Assembly: GCF_004341105.1 (NCBI RefSeq)
Contig: NZ_SLZK01000007.1
Location: forward strand, 124,001-188,000
Length of the DNA stretch: 64,000 nt
Source of the DNA: Rhizobium sp. BK418
GTDB taxonomy: Bacteria > Pseudomonadota > Alphaproteobacteria > Rhizobiales > Rhizobiaceae
Reading direction: 5' to 3'
Below the pieces are notes generated by a model. That model was not told the DNA's origin. It ran no database searches and worked only from the letters and a program-made list of their open reading frames with translations. The position numbers and the translations under genes are program-made. Positions 17,064 to 25,027 of this stretch are shown here, one piece after another (within the stretch, counting starts at the first letter, position 1; every line of letters begins with the position of its first letter).

Positions 17064-17828
17064 ATGCCACTAGATTTGACATTCTATTACGCCGCAGTCC
17101 CGGCTGTCATCCTTGTCGGGCTGGCCAAAGGCGGAATGGGCGATGCTTTATCGCTGATCGGCCTTCCTTTTCTCGCCCTCGTCGTCGCCCCCGTCGAAGC
17201 CGCCGCAATCCTGCTGCCGATCCTTGTCTTCATGGACATGATATCGCTGGTCATCTGGCGCCAGCACGGCGACTGGACGACGCTTAAGATCATGCTGCCG
17301 GGCGCCCTTCTCGGCATTGCCTTCGGCTGGGCCACCTCCGCTCTCGTGCCGGGCAGCGTGTTGCGCATTCTCATCGGTGCCGTCACGGTGGCCTTCTGCC
17401 TGCGTTACTTCTGGAACAATTTCGGCCCCGGTAAGGGGATAATGATCCCGCCACGCCCCCAGCGCCCGGCGCTGGCAATTCTCTGGGGCACGTTTTCCGG
17501 CTATGGCAGCTTCGTCGCCCATGCCGGCGGTGCGCCCTTCCAGATTTACGCCCTGCCTCTCAAATTGCCCCCGCGCGAATTCACCGGCACCAGCGTACGC
17601 TTCTTCGCCATTCTGAACGCGGTAAAACTCGTTCCCTATTTCGCGCTCGGCCAGCTCGACACCCGCAATCTCCTGGCCTCCGCCACGCTGCTGCCCTTTG
17701 CCCCGCTGGCGACAATTACCGGCGCATGGTGCGTGCGGCGCATGAAGCCGGAGATATTCTATCCCTTCATGTATGCCATGGCGCTGATCGCTGCTTTCCT
17801 GATCTTGCGCGAAGGCATACTCGAATAG
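17064..17828 (+). CDS. TauE/SafE-family membrane exporter
   Basis: A 254-residue inner-membrane protein with about eight hydrophobic segments and the family features GLAKGGMGDALSLIGLP near the N-terminus and GGAPFQIYALP in the middle. TauE/SafE proteins export sulfite or other small organosulfur anions. The ATG follows a strong AAGGGGAGGAA site. No sulfur-metabolism gene lies next to it, so the substrate is open. The small ArsR-type regulator starts 67 bases downstream on the same strand. Confidence 0.85.
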   Translation: MPLDLTFYYAAVPAVILVGLAKGGMGDALSLIGLPFLALVVAPVEAAAILLPILVFMDMISLVIWRQHGDWTTLKIMLPGALLGIAFGWATSALVPGSVLRILIGAVTVAFCLRYFWNNFGPGKGIMIPPRPQRPALAILWGTFSGYGSFVAHAGGAPFQIYALPLKLPPREFTGTSVRFFAILNAVKLVPYFALGQLDTRNLLASATLLPFAPLATITGAWCVRRMKPEIFYPFMYAMALIAAFLILREGILE

Positions 17829-17894
17829 GTTCACGTCCCGTTGCGATGCACAATTTCCTTGCCGGAAAAGCTTGTTTGACGTAGCGTTTTAACC

Positions 17895-18155
17895 ATGTCG
17901 AACACGGACCCTTTTGCCGCGATTGCCGATCCGAACCGGCGGTTTCTGCTGGAGGAATTGCGGCGCGCGCCGAAAACGGTCAATGAGCTTGCCGAGGGCC
18001 TGCCGATCAGTCGCCCGGCCGTGTCGCAACACCTGAAGGCGCTGCTTGAAAGCAACCTCGTTTCCGTGACCTCGGAAGGCACGAAGCGAATTTACACGGT
18101 CAACAACCGCGGCTTCGACAAACTCAATCTGTGGCTGGATCAGTTCTGGGCCTGA
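17895..18155 (+). CDS. ArsR-family winged-helix regulator
   Basis: An 86-residue regulator consisting of little more than a winged helix: IADPNRRFLLEELRRAPKTV, NELAEGLPISRPAVSQHLKA as the helix-turn-helix, then a wing ending in TKRIYTVNNRGF. It has no Cys pair for metal binding, so it resembles the SdpR-like non-metal subgroup. It follows the TauE/SafE gene by 67 bases and could regulate it, or itself; no clear operator is visible. Confidence 0.85.
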   Translation: MSNTDPFAAIADPNRRFLLEELRRAPKTVNELAEGLPISRPAVSQHLKALLESNLVSVTSEGTKRIYTVNNRGFDKLNLWLDQFWA

Positions 18156-18309
18156 AGCGCCCTCTTCTCGCAAAGACGCCAGCCCGATGCCGCATGCATG
18201 GACTGGCGCTTGATCACGGCAAATCACCGGTTCTTGCTTCAATTGCTAGAAATTGGTTGGTTTCACCTTTTCTCTGCAAGACTGATGTCTGCGATAGTCT
18301 TGGGAAAGA

Positions 18310-18483
18310 TCAATGGACGGATGACTTGAGACGCTCGATCTCGTCCTTGATGCGCAGCTTACGGCGCTTGCATTCGGCAATTTCAGTATCGGAAATAGAG
18401 GGAGATGTTCTCAGGGCATGCAACTCCTCCTCGAGAGCAACATGCTTTTTCTGGAGCGATTCAAGATGAGCTTGAACAGTCAT
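18310..18483 (-). CDS. DUF465/YdcH-family small protein
   Basis: A 57-residue helical protein (starting MTVQAHLESLQKKHVALEEE) with the CKRRKLRIKDEIERL end typical of DUF465. Upstream in-frame codons exist but the ATG at 18483 has a GGAAGG site and gives the usual family length. Function is unknown. It is one of two DUF465 genes here: the second starts 230 bases away, divergently. Confidence 0.8.
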   Translation of the reverse strand: MTVQAHLESLQKKHVALEEELHALRTSPSISDTEIAECKRRKLRIKDEIERLKSSVH

Positions 18484-18713
18484 TTGACCCTTCCTTCCTC
18501 TTACCCCTCCCCAGCTATCCACCGCTGGAGATCCAAGGTGTCAACCAGCGGACTGTGACACATTTTTGAAGGCTTGTCGAAGGCCAAAAGATGGAGACTA
18601 AGCGGCAAATTCATGATCAACACTAACTTCCCGTTACCTCTATTTGGTGATAGGAGCTTGCGGAAATTATCGGCAGACCGGACAAGGTCCGAAGACGATT
18701 ACGGGGAATGCAG

Positions 18714-18917
18714 ATGGCCGATCAGGAACAGGCGGAAATCAGGCTCATGGTGGCGCGTCTGCGTCAGGAGCACGAGGATTACGATGCCGCGATCAACGCC
18801 ATGATCGAGACGGGGTGCGATGCTCTGCGCATCCAGCGTATGAAGAAGAAAAAGCTGGTTATCAAGGATAAGCTCTCTAAGCTGGAAGACCAGATCATCC
18901 CCGACATCATCGCCTGA
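18714..18917 (+). CDS. DUF465/YdcH-family small protein upstream of purE
   Basis: A 67-residue coiled protein (MADQEQAEIRLMVARLRQEH) ending in the family motif LRIQRMKKKKLVIKDKLSKLE. I prefer the ATG at 18714, six bases after GGGGA, to the ATG at 18708. It ends 10 bases before purE and is probably cotranscribed with purE-purK. DUF465 genes are often found beside purE in this order of bacteria, but no function is known. Confidence 0.85.
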   Translation: MADQEQAEIRLMVARLRQEHEDYDAAINAMIETGCDALRIQRMKKKKLVIKDKLSKLEDQIIPDIIA

Positions 18918-18927
18918 AGGAACAATT

Positions 18928-19428
18928 GTGACGATGACAGACAGACCGCCCGTCGCCATCATTATGGGCAGCCAATCGGACTGGGAAACCATGAAGAATG
19001 CGGCCGATACACTGGAGGCGCTCGAAATCGAGTATGACGCGCGGATCATCTCGGCCCATCGCACACCCGACCGGCTCGTGAATTTCGCCAAGGGCGCACG
19101 TGCCGAAGGCTTCAAGGTCATCATTGCAGGCGCCGGCGGCGCGGCCCACCTTCCGGGCATGACGGCGGCCATGACGCCGCTGCCGGTTTTTGGCGTGCCG
19201 GTCCAGTCGAAGACCATGTCCGGTCAGGACAGCCTGCTCTCCATCGTTCAGATGCCAGGCGGCATTCCCGTCGGCACGCTCGCCATCGGCAAGGCAGGAG
19301 CGATCAACGCGGCGCTTCTTGCCGCTGCCGTGCTTGCCCTCTCCGATGACGAGATCGCCGAGCGCCTCGACGAATGGCGCGAACGCCAGAGCGCCTCCGT
19401 CGCCGAATACCCAATGGACGATCTCTGA
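18928..19428 (+). CDS. purE: N5-carboxyaminoimidazole ribonucleotide mutase
   Basis: A 166-residue class I PurE, which moves the carboxyl group of N5-CAIR to C4 in de novo purine synthesis. The PVAIIMGSQSDWETM phosphate-binding loop, SAHRTPDRL and the GAGGAAHLPGM motif are intact. The GTG at 18928 has GAAGGA upstream; an ATG at 18934 is the alternative. It overlaps purK by one base, so the two steps (carboxylation by PurK, mutation by PurE) are made together. Confidence 0.97.
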   Translation: MTMTDRPPVAIIMGSQSDWETMKNAADTLEALEIEYDARIISAHRTPDRLVNFAKGARAEGFKVIIAGAGGAAHLPGMTAAMTPLPVFGVPVQSKTMSGQDSLLSIVQMPGGIPVGTLAIGKAGAINAALLAAAVLALSDDEIAERLDEWRERQSASVAEYPMDDL

Positions 19429-20492
19429 TGGTCAGGACGATAGGCATTATCGGCGGCGGCCAGCTCGGGCGCATGCTTGCCATGGCCGCAGCGCGGTTGA
19501 ATTTCCGCACGGTCATATTGGAGCCGCAGACCGATAGCCCTGCCGCCCAGCTTGCCAATTACCAGATTACCGCCGCCTATGACGACCCGGCAGCGCTCGC
19601 CGAACTGGCCGGGCTCTGCGATGTCGTTACCTACGAATTCGAAAATGTGCCGGTTGCTGCTGCCGAAACGCTGGCAAAGACCGTGCCGGTCTATCCGCCG
19701 CCGAAGGCGCTGGAAGCCGCACAGGACCGCCTGATCGAAAAACGCTTCATCAATGGCTGCGGCATTTCGACGGCTCGTTTCCATGCGATCGACAGTCAGG
19801 CCGATCTCGAATCCGCGTTGAGCGATTTCGGTGGTCAGGGTGTTCTGAAAACCCGTCGCCTTGGTTATGACGGCAAGGGCCAAAAAGTGTTCCGCTCATC
19901 GGCCGACAGCGCTGACGGCGTCTATGCAGAGCTCGGCTCGGTACCGCTCATCCTCGAAAGCTTCGTCGCCTTCGAACGCGAGGTCTCGATCATCGCCGCC
20001 CGCGCGATCGACGGCACGGTGCTCTGCTTCGATCCGGCCGAAAACGTCCATCGCAACGGCATTCTCCACACATCGACCATACCGGCGACAATTTCCGGTG
20101 CCACTGCCGATGCCGCGCGCAAGGCGGCCGAGCAGATCCTGGCCGCGCTCGATTATGTCGGCGTCATCGGCATCGAGTTCTTCGTTCTGGCCGATGGCAG
20201 CCTGATCGCCAACGAGATGGCGCCACGCGTTCACAATTCCGGCCACTGGACCGAAGCGGCCTGCATCGTCTCCCAGTTCGAGCAGCATATCCGCGCCATT
20301 GCCAGCTTGCCGCTCGGCAATCCGCGCCGCCATTCCGATTGCGTGATGCAGAACCTGATTGGCGACGATATCCTTGCCCTCTCGGACTGGCTGAAGCGTG
20401 ACGACACGCTTGTGCATCTCTATGGCAAGACCGAATCGCGCCCCGGCCGGAAGATGGGCCATGTGACGACGCTAACCGGCAAAGCTCCCTGA
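19428..20492 (+). CDS. purK: N5-carboxyaminoimidazole ribonucleotide synthase
   Basis: A 354-residue ATP-grasp enzyme that carboxylates AIR with bicarbonate and ATP to give N5-CAIR for PurE. The N-terminal IGIIGGGQLGRMLA motif, the ATP-grasp segment LKTRRLGYDGKGQ, the VAFEREVSII strand and NEMAPRVHNSGHWT are all present. The start is the ATG overlapping the purE stop (TGATG). A terminator-like hairpin lies 95 bases downstream. Confidence 0.97.
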   Translation: MVRTIGIIGGGQLGRMLAMAAARLNFRTVILEPQTDSPAAQLANYQITAAYDDPAALAELAGLCDVVTYEFENVPVAAAETLAKTVPVYPPPKALEAAQDRLIEKRFINGCGISTARFHAIDSQADLESALSDFGGQGVLKTRRLGYDGKGQKVFRSSADSADGVYAELGSVPLILESFVAFEREVSIIAARAIDGTVLCFDPAENVHRNGILHTSTIPATISGATADAARKAAEQILAALDYVGVIGIEFFVLADGSLIANEMAPRVHNSGHWTEAACIVSQFEQHIRAIASLPLGNPRRHSDCVMQNLIGDDILALSDWLKRDDTLVHLYGKTESRPGRKMGHVTTLTGKAP

Positions 20493-20586
20493 GCCGTGAC
20501 CTGGGAGCACCTGAAAACCACGGAAAAAAGCCTTCACGTGGTTGACACAGGGCAGAGGCCGGGTTATCTGCTCCCCCACCTAAAGA

Positions 20587-20609
20587 GCGCGCCCAGCCGG
20601 CGCGCTTTT
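20587..20609 (+). terminator. Intrinsic terminator after purEK
   Basis: GCGCGCC (20587-20593) pairs with GGCGCGC (20599-20605) across a 5-base loop and is followed by TTTT. It separates the purEK transcript from rpmJ. Confidence 0.7.
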
Positions 20610-20666
20610 GATTGTTAAAGACACGGGCGAATGTGAATTCCCCCAGAAACATCGCGGATCAGAAAA

Positions 20667-20792
20667 ATGAAGATCAAGAATTCGCTCAAGTCGCTCAAGG
20701 CGCGTCATCGTGACAACCGTCTCGTTCGCCGTAAGGGCCGCATCTACATCATCAACAAGCAGAACCCGCGCTTCAAGGCTCGCCAGGGCTGA
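20667..20792 (+). CDS. rpmJ: 50S ribosomal protein L36
   Basis: A 41-residue, strongly basic protein reading MKIKNSLKSLKARHRDNRLV and ending NPRFKARQG. This is the alphaproteobacterial-type L36 that lacks the four zinc-binding Cys/His residues of the zinc-plus form. It is a single gene with its own leader after the purEK terminator. It is too short for most ORF cut-offs but unmistakable in sequence. Confidence 0.95.
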   Translation: MKIKNSLKSLKARHRDNRLVRRKGRIYIINKQNPRFKARQG

Positions 20793-20891
20793 TCGCGCGT
20801 ATCCGGTTTGCCTGCTCGTAGGCGGGCATATCGGTTGGTTGCTTCGGTGATCACGTCAAATTTGTTTGATCTTCAGCAGTGGCGGGCTAAT

Positions 20892-21509
20892 ATGTCCGCC
20901 ATGCGCTTTTTTGCTATGACCTCAGCGGCGCTGCCGCTTGCTCTCATCCTGTTCGCTCCCGCTCTTCCTGCTATGGCGCAGCAGAAGGATGTTATTGTCG
21001 AACAGCCGGCCAATACAGATTCCTCCCCCCGGCAGCGTCTCGATCAGCTCTATGTACAGTTGAAACGCGAGCGCGACCCCGACAAGGCAAGCAGCATCGC
21101 CAATCAGATCCGCATGGAATGGAACGATTCCAACAGCGCGACGATCAATCTCCTGATGCAATGGGCCGATAAGGCGATCGAGGAAAAGCGCAATCCGGCA
21201 GCCCTCGACTTTCTCGATGAGGCCATCGCCCTGAAGCCGACCTATGCTGAAAGCTGGAATCGACGGGCAACGCTGAACTTCGTGCTTGGCAACTATCGCA
21301 AGTCGATGGCCGATATCGAGCAGGTGTTGAAGATCGAGCCCCGCCATTTCGGCGCCTTGTCGGGCATGGCTGCCATCCTCGCCACCACAGGCAATGATGA
21401 AATTACCCTCAAGGCCTGGGAGCGCGTTCTCGATATCTATCCTGCTGACCGCACCGCGCAGGATCAGGTCAATACGCTCTCGGAAAAGCTTGCCGGCAAC
21501 CGCACCTGA
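20892..21509 (+). CDS. Exported TPR-repeat protein
   Basis: About 205 residues. An N-terminal signal peptide (FFAMTSAALPLALILFAPAL, cleavage probably after AMA) is followed by two to three tetratricopeptide units, seen in ALDFLDEAIALKPTYAESWN, RRATLNFVLGNYRKSMADIE and GMAAILATTGNDEITLKAWE. ATGs at 20892 and 20901 both fit; ribosome sites are weak. Such small periplasmic TPR proteins are scaffolds; the partner is unknown. It stands alone downstream of rpmJ. Confidence 0.8.
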   Translation: MSAMRFFAMTSAALPLALILFAPALPAMAQQKDVIVEQPANTDSSPRQRLDQLYVQLKRERDPDKASSIANQIRMEWNDSNSATINLLMQWADKAIEEKRNPAALDFLDEAIALKPTYAESWNRRATLNFVLGNYRKSMADIEQVLKIEPRHFGALSGMAAILATTGNDEITLKAWERVLDIYPADRTAQDQVNTLSEKLAGNRT

Positions 21510-21542
21510 CAGATCCGGTGTCCACTTGACGGCGTAAGAAGG

Positions 21543-21579
21543 CGCACAATCTTGAACTGAAGATTGTCGTCATTGTGCG
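21543..21579 (+). promoter_or_regulatory. Two mutually exclusive hairpins in the hydrolase leader
   Basis: CGCACAAT (21543-21550) can pair with ATTGTGCG (21572-21579), while CAATCTT (21547-21553) can pair with AAGATTG (21560-21566). The outer and inner left arms share four bases, so only one helix can form fully. The element ends 9 bases before the hydrolase ATG, where it could affect translation or act as a DNA operator. Confidence 0.35.
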
Positions 21580-21588
21580 GTTGAGACT

Positions 21589-22638
21589 ATGCTTGCCGAA
21601 ATCTCTGCCCTTCTCGTCCCCGTCGTCGCCGCCATCGGCTATTCCTCCTACAAAGCCCGCCAATTCGAATATGCCTACCCCAATATCGGCGAACTGACCG
21701 ATATCGGCGGCTATCGCATGAATGCCGTGCATGTGCCTCGGCCGGAAACCGCCGATCTTCCAGCTCTGGTTTTCATTCATGGCGCGAGCGGCAATCTGCT
21801 GGACCAGGCCGGTGCCTTCCGTGAAGCACTGCAAGGCCGCGCTGAGATGCTCTTCGTCGATCGACCGGGTCATGGTTATTCGGAACGCGGCGGGCCTGAA
21901 AATGCCCTGCCTTCGGGCCAGGCTGACGCCATCGCCAGGCTGATGGAAAAGCGCGGCATCGAAAAGGCGATCATTGTCGGCCATTCCTTCGGCGGCGCGA
22001 TTGCTGCGGCCTTCGGTGTCCGCCACCCGGACAAGACGGCGGGTCTGCTCTTTCTCGCGCCGGCCTCCCATCCATGGCCGGGTGGTATCGACTGGTATTA
22101 TCATGTCGCAACGGCGCCTGTTGTCGGCTGGCTCTTCAATCATGCAGTCGTCGTGCCGCTTGGCCTGCACCGGTTGGAGCGTGGCACGCTGAACGTCTTC
22201 CGCCCCAATCCGCGGCCCCTCGATTACGTCGCCAAGACCGGCCCGTCGCTGGTGCTGCGGCCGCGCGCCTTTTACAACAATGCCAGCGATTTCAAACGGC
22301 TGCATGAATATCTGACGGCTAACGCGCCACACTATTCCAAGATATCGGCGCCAACCGTCATCATCACCGGCGACAAGGATGAGATCGTCTGGGAGCACCT
22401 GCATTCGCGTGGATTGGCGCGGGACATCAAGGGATCGGAACTCGTCACCGTTAAGGGCGTTGGCCACAAGCCAGATTATCTTGCAACCGATGTCGCTATC
22501 GCCGCCATGGAGAAGATTGCCGGCAGACCGCGCGATCTTGCAGCGATGGCCCGCAAGGCCGAAGAGCGGCTGGCCGGCTCTTCCATCGATCAAACCGTCG
22601 GAACGGTGCCGCCATCGATGGTATATTCAGCACCGTGA
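21589..22638 (+). CDS. Alpha/beta hydrolase
   Basis: A 349-residue alpha/beta hydrolase. After an N-terminal hydrophobic anchor (LLVPVVAAIGYSS) come the oxyanion motif FIHGASGN, the nucleophile elbow VGHSFGGAIA with the catalytic Ser, a late Asp in TGDKDEIV and His in GVGHKPDYL. The full triad suggests an active esterase, lipase or epoxide hydrolase-type enzyme at the membrane. Its 3' end overlaps the convergent SDR gene by 49 bases, so the two transcripts are antisense to each other there. Confidence 0.88.
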   Translation: MLAEISALLVPVVAAIGYSSYKARQFEYAYPNIGELTDIGGYRMNAVHVPRPETADLPALVFIHGASGNLLDQAGAFREALQGRAEMLFVDRPGHGYSERGGPENALPSGQADAIARLMEKRGIEKAIIVGHSFGGAIAAAFGVRHPDKTAGLLFLAPASHPWPGGIDWYYHVATAPVVGWLFNHAVVVPLGLHRLERGTLNVFRPNPRPLDYVAKTGPSLVLRPRAFYNNASDFKRLHEYLTANAPHYSKISAPTVIITGDKDEIVWEHLHSRGLARDIKGSELVTVKGVGHKPDYLATDVAIAAMEKIAGRPRDLAAMARKAEERLAGSSIDQTVGTVPPSMVYSAP

Positions 22639-23393
22639 ATGGAGGCGGCACGCGGCGAAGCCAGGAAAGCCACGAGTTCGGCCACCTCTTCCGGACGTCC
22701 CGGCCGGCCGATTGATATGCCGCCGAGCGAGTCCATCAACAGCTTACGGCCACCCTCTTCATCGGTGCCTGCTTCCTGTGCGATGCGCCGGATCAGGGCC
22801 GTCGCTGCCGTGGTCTCGATAAACCCAGGTGCAACGGCATTCACACGAATACCTTTTTGCCCGACCTCCTTCGATAATCCCTTGCTATAGTTCGACAATC
22901 CGGCCTTTGCCGCCGCATAGGCAAGCGTCGCTTCATACAGCGGCAACCGCCTTTGGATCGATGAAATATGAACGATGACACCGTGGCCGCGCTCGATCAT
23001 GCCGGGCAGGAAGGCCCTGTCGAGCCGCACGGGTGCCATCAGATTGGCATTGATATCTGCCTGCCAGTGCTCATCGCTGAGCACTGCAAAACCGCCGCTC
23101 GGCGCCGATGACCCTCCGACGTTGTTGATGAGAATATCGAGACCGCCGAAAGCACCCAGCACTGCCGAGGCTACGCTGTTGACGCCCTCCGCCGTACTGA
23201 TGTCGGCCTGAACGAACAGCGACGGCATCTGCCCCTCTGGTAGTGACGAGCGCGCCGTTGTCGCGACCCTCGCGCCAGCAGCCGAAAATCGCCGTACGAT
23301 CGCCTCACCCATACCCTTGGTGCCGCCTGTAACAAGAACACGTTTGCTGATGAACTCGTTCGGATCGAACCGAAAAGCCGGTGCGGCGCTCAT
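22590..23393 (-). CDS. SDR family oxidoreductase
   Basis: A 267-residue classical SDR. The cofactor motif VTGGTKGMGEAIV is at about 21-33, the NNVGG segment at 90-94 and the catalytic Tyr159-Lys163 in YAAAK. The C-terminal HGAEYTIDGGTVPTV is FabG-like. It overlaps the upstream SnoaL-like gene by 4 bases, forming a two-gene operon divergent from an HxlR regulator. HxlR proteins often control oxidoreductases that deal with reactive aldehydes or quinones, which is a possible setting here. Confidence 0.9.
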   Translation of the reverse strand: MSAAPAFRFDPNEFISKRVLVTGGTKGMGEAIVRRFSAAGARVATTARSSLPEGQMPSLFVQADISTAEGVNSVASAVLGAFGGLDILINNVGGSSAPSGGFAVLSDEHWQADINANLMAPVRLDRAFLPGMIERGHGVIVHISSIQRRLPLYEATLAYAAAKAGLSNYSKGLSKEVGQKGIRVNAVAPGFIETTAATALIRRIAQEAGTDEEGGRKLLMDSLGGISIGRPGRPEEVAELVAFLASPRAASIHGAEYTIDGGTVPTV

Positions 23394-23719
23394 GCATCGA
23401 TCTCCAGGTGCGTGATGGCGCCGCCAGCAAGCGTGAAATGATAATGCAAGGTGACGGGACCGCCGGGAAAATTGCCGTCGACCAATGCAGCCACGACCGG
23501 CGCATCAGCTTCACCGGAGATTTCCTCGGGATCGACGGTCACACCATATTGGCGCGTCGTCTCCTCCATCCATTCGCGGATTTCGGCATGACCCCGCCTG
23601 TCTTCGCCCTCATCGCGCACGCTGGCATCAGCGGCAAAGCAGGCGAGCATGCCGTCGATATCCTTCTGGTTCTTGGCAGCGTAATAGGCGGCCAGTGGTT
23701 TCGGAAGCTCTATACTCAT
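23390..23719 (-). CDS. SnoaL-like/NTF2-fold protein
   Basis: A 109-residue protein (starting MSIELPKPLAAYYAAKNQKD) with the NTF2-like pattern: helix, FAADASVRDEGE, EIREWMEETTR, then strands ending GGAITHLEIDA. The ATG at 23719 has GAGGAG upstream; a longer frame exists but runs into the operator region. It is translationally coupled to the SDR. NTF2-fold proteins of this size can be enzymes or carriers; the substrate is unknown. Confidence 0.8.
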   Translation of the reverse strand: MSIELPKPLAAYYAAKNQKDIDGMLACFAADASVRDEGEDRRGHAEIREWMEETTRQYGVTVDPEEISGEADAPVVAALVDGNFPGGPVTLHYHFTLAGGAITHLEIDA

Positions 23720-23794
23720 TCGCAAACTCCTCTTCGGTTGCCTCGCGAAAAGAATGGGCATAGGCTTACCAGATGACAAGAACCTACAAAAAAG

Positions 23795-23810
23795 TCAGGT
23801 ACTTACCTGA
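23795..23810. promoter_or_regulatory. Probable HxlR operator
   Basis: TCAGGTA (23795-23801) and TACCTGA (23804-23810) form a palindrome with a 2-base centre, 15 bases before the HxlR start codon. Related half-sites CTTACC (23765-23770) and GTAAGG (23813-23818) flank it. HxlR-family operators commonly contain GTACTTAC-type repeats, which this resembles. Confidence 0.5.
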
Positions 23811-23825
23811 AAGTAAGGTGATGCG

Positions 23826-24191
23826 ATGACCCCTTATTCCGCCGCAACCGGCGTCGAGAACGTGCTGAAGATTCTCGAAGGGCGCTGGAAGCTGATCATC
23901 CTCTTCCACCTCTTCGGCGGCAAGGTGTTGCGCTTCTCTGATCTCGAACGCGCAATTCCCGCCATCTCGCAAAAGATGCTGATCCAGCAGCTGCGCCAGA
24001 TGGAAAATGACGGCATCGTGCGGCGCATCGTCCACCATCAGGTGCCGCCCAAGGTGGAATATCGTCTGACTGATTGGGGTCAGGCCCTATGCCCCGCCTT
24101 GGACGCACTGTTGAAATGGGCAGCCCTGAAGGACAAGGACCTGACCGGCTTGATATTCACTCCCGAGGAGGCCGCCGGCGAGACGGCCTGA
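23826..24191 (+). CDS. HxlR-family winged-helix regulator
   Basis: A 121-residue MarR-superfamily regulator of HxlR type. The core reads VLKILEGRWKLIILFHLFGG, then FSDLERAIPAISQKMLIQQL as recognition helix and VPPKVEYRLTDWGQAL as the wing. The N-terminal Cys seen in redox-sensing HypR/YodB-type members is absent. Placed divergently from the SnoaL-like/SDR pair with a palindrome in between, it very likely controls those genes and itself. The inducer is unknown. Confidence 0.9.
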   Translation: MTPYSAATGVENVLKILEGRWKLIILFHLFGGKVLRFSDLERAIPAISQKMLIQQLRQMENDGIVRRIVHHQVPPKVEYRLTDWGQALCPALDALLKWAALKDKDLTGLIFTPEEAAGETA

Positions 24192-24196
24192 CGCAA

Positions 24197-24913
24197 TCAA
24201 GCAGCAAGGTGAATGCCGCCGTCGCAGGTGAGAACGTGACCGCTCATGAAAGTATTGGAGGCCAGAAAGGCCACGGCCTTGGCGACGTCATCGGGCTGGC
24301 CGATGCGGCCGACCGGCGTGCGTCCGGCAAAATCCTGGAAGACGGCCTGACGCTGCTCTGCGGGCAGGAAATCCCACCACGGCGTATCGACGACACCAGG
24401 CGAAACGCCATTCACGCGCAACGGCTTCAATTCGGCTGCGAGCACGCGCACCATCGCCTCGATGCCGGCATTGACCGCGGCCAGACCAGCAGTCCCTGGC
24501 ATGGCGGCCTGCGCGCTGACGGCGGAAACGAAGGTAATGCTGCCCTTCGGCTTCAGGAAAGGCAGAGCCACCTGCGCTGCTGCCGCCTGAGGGATCAGCT
24601 TCGTCTGGAAGCCCGCCAGCAGATCGCCCATATCAAGCGTCGGGAACGGGCCGGCACCATGGCCGCTGCCAAGCGCCAGCACCAGATGATCGAACGATCC
24701 GAGACTTTCGAAAGCCTGCCTGACCGCGACGGGATCTCGGCCATCGATCGCGATCGTGGCGATCTCGCCGGAAAGATTGTCAGCCGCCGTCTTGAGCCTC
24801 GCCTCGTCCCGTGCAGCGATGGTGACTCGAAATCCCTGTTCCAGAAGCAGTTTGGCCGTGGCGAGGCCGATACCCGAAGAGCCGCCGATAATGACGGCAT
24901 GCTGTAATGACAT
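24197..24913 (-). CDS. Atypical SDR-family protein lacking the catalytic Tyr-Lys
   Basis: A 238-residue Rossmann protein with an intact cofactor motif GGSSGIGLATAKLL (10-23), but where SDRs carry YxxxK it reads LAAVN (Leu144, Asn148) in PGTAGLAAVNAGIEAMV. Ser130 and neighbours remain. The ATG at 24913 follows AAGGGAG; longer frames would cross the divergent regulator. Other SDR-like proteins with an xxxN centre exist, so this may be a cofactor-binding or regulatory relative of the NmrA kind. It is divergent from an XRE/MmyB-type regulator that probably controls it. Confidence 0.8.
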   Translation of the reverse strand: MSLQHAVIIGGSSGIGLATAKLLLEQGFRVTIAARDEARLKTAADNLSGEIATIAIDGRDPVAVRQAFESLGSFDHLVLALGSGHGAGPFPTLDMGDLLAGFQTKLIPQAAAAQVALPFLKPKGSITFVSAVSAQAAMPGTAGLAAVNAGIEAMVRVLAAELKPLRVNGVSPGVVDTPWWDFLPAEQRQAVFQDFAGRTPVGRIGQPDDVAKAVAFLASNTFMSGHVLTCDGGIHLAA

Positions 24914-24939
24914 GAGAATACTCCCTTGAATGATCAAAC

Positions 24940-24960
24940 TCCCGACATTCACAGTCGGGA
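24940..24960. promoter_or_regulatory. Palindrome between the atypical SDR and its divergent regulator
   Basis: TCCCGAC (24940-24946) and GTCGGGA (24954-24960) are perfect 7-base arms around a 7-base centre, in the only intergenic space between the two divergent genes. It is a plausible binding site for the adjacent helix-turn-helix regulator. Confidence 0.4.
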
Positions 24961-25027
24961 GCGCTCTCATCTTGCGGAGCTCGAAAATCGTAAACAGGCC
25001 TATTCTTATCCTGGTATCGATGCTGAT

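Noticed and set aside
18160..18220. Inverted CGCCAG/CTGGCG pair and CATGCATG after the ArsR-type gene
   Set aside because: Six-base arms with a 20-base gap are expected by chance in GC-rich DNA and no function suggests itself.
20493..20666. Search for a tRNA or riboswitch between purK and rpmJ
   Set aside because: Only a terminator hairpin is visible; no cloverleaf or conserved riboswitch core.
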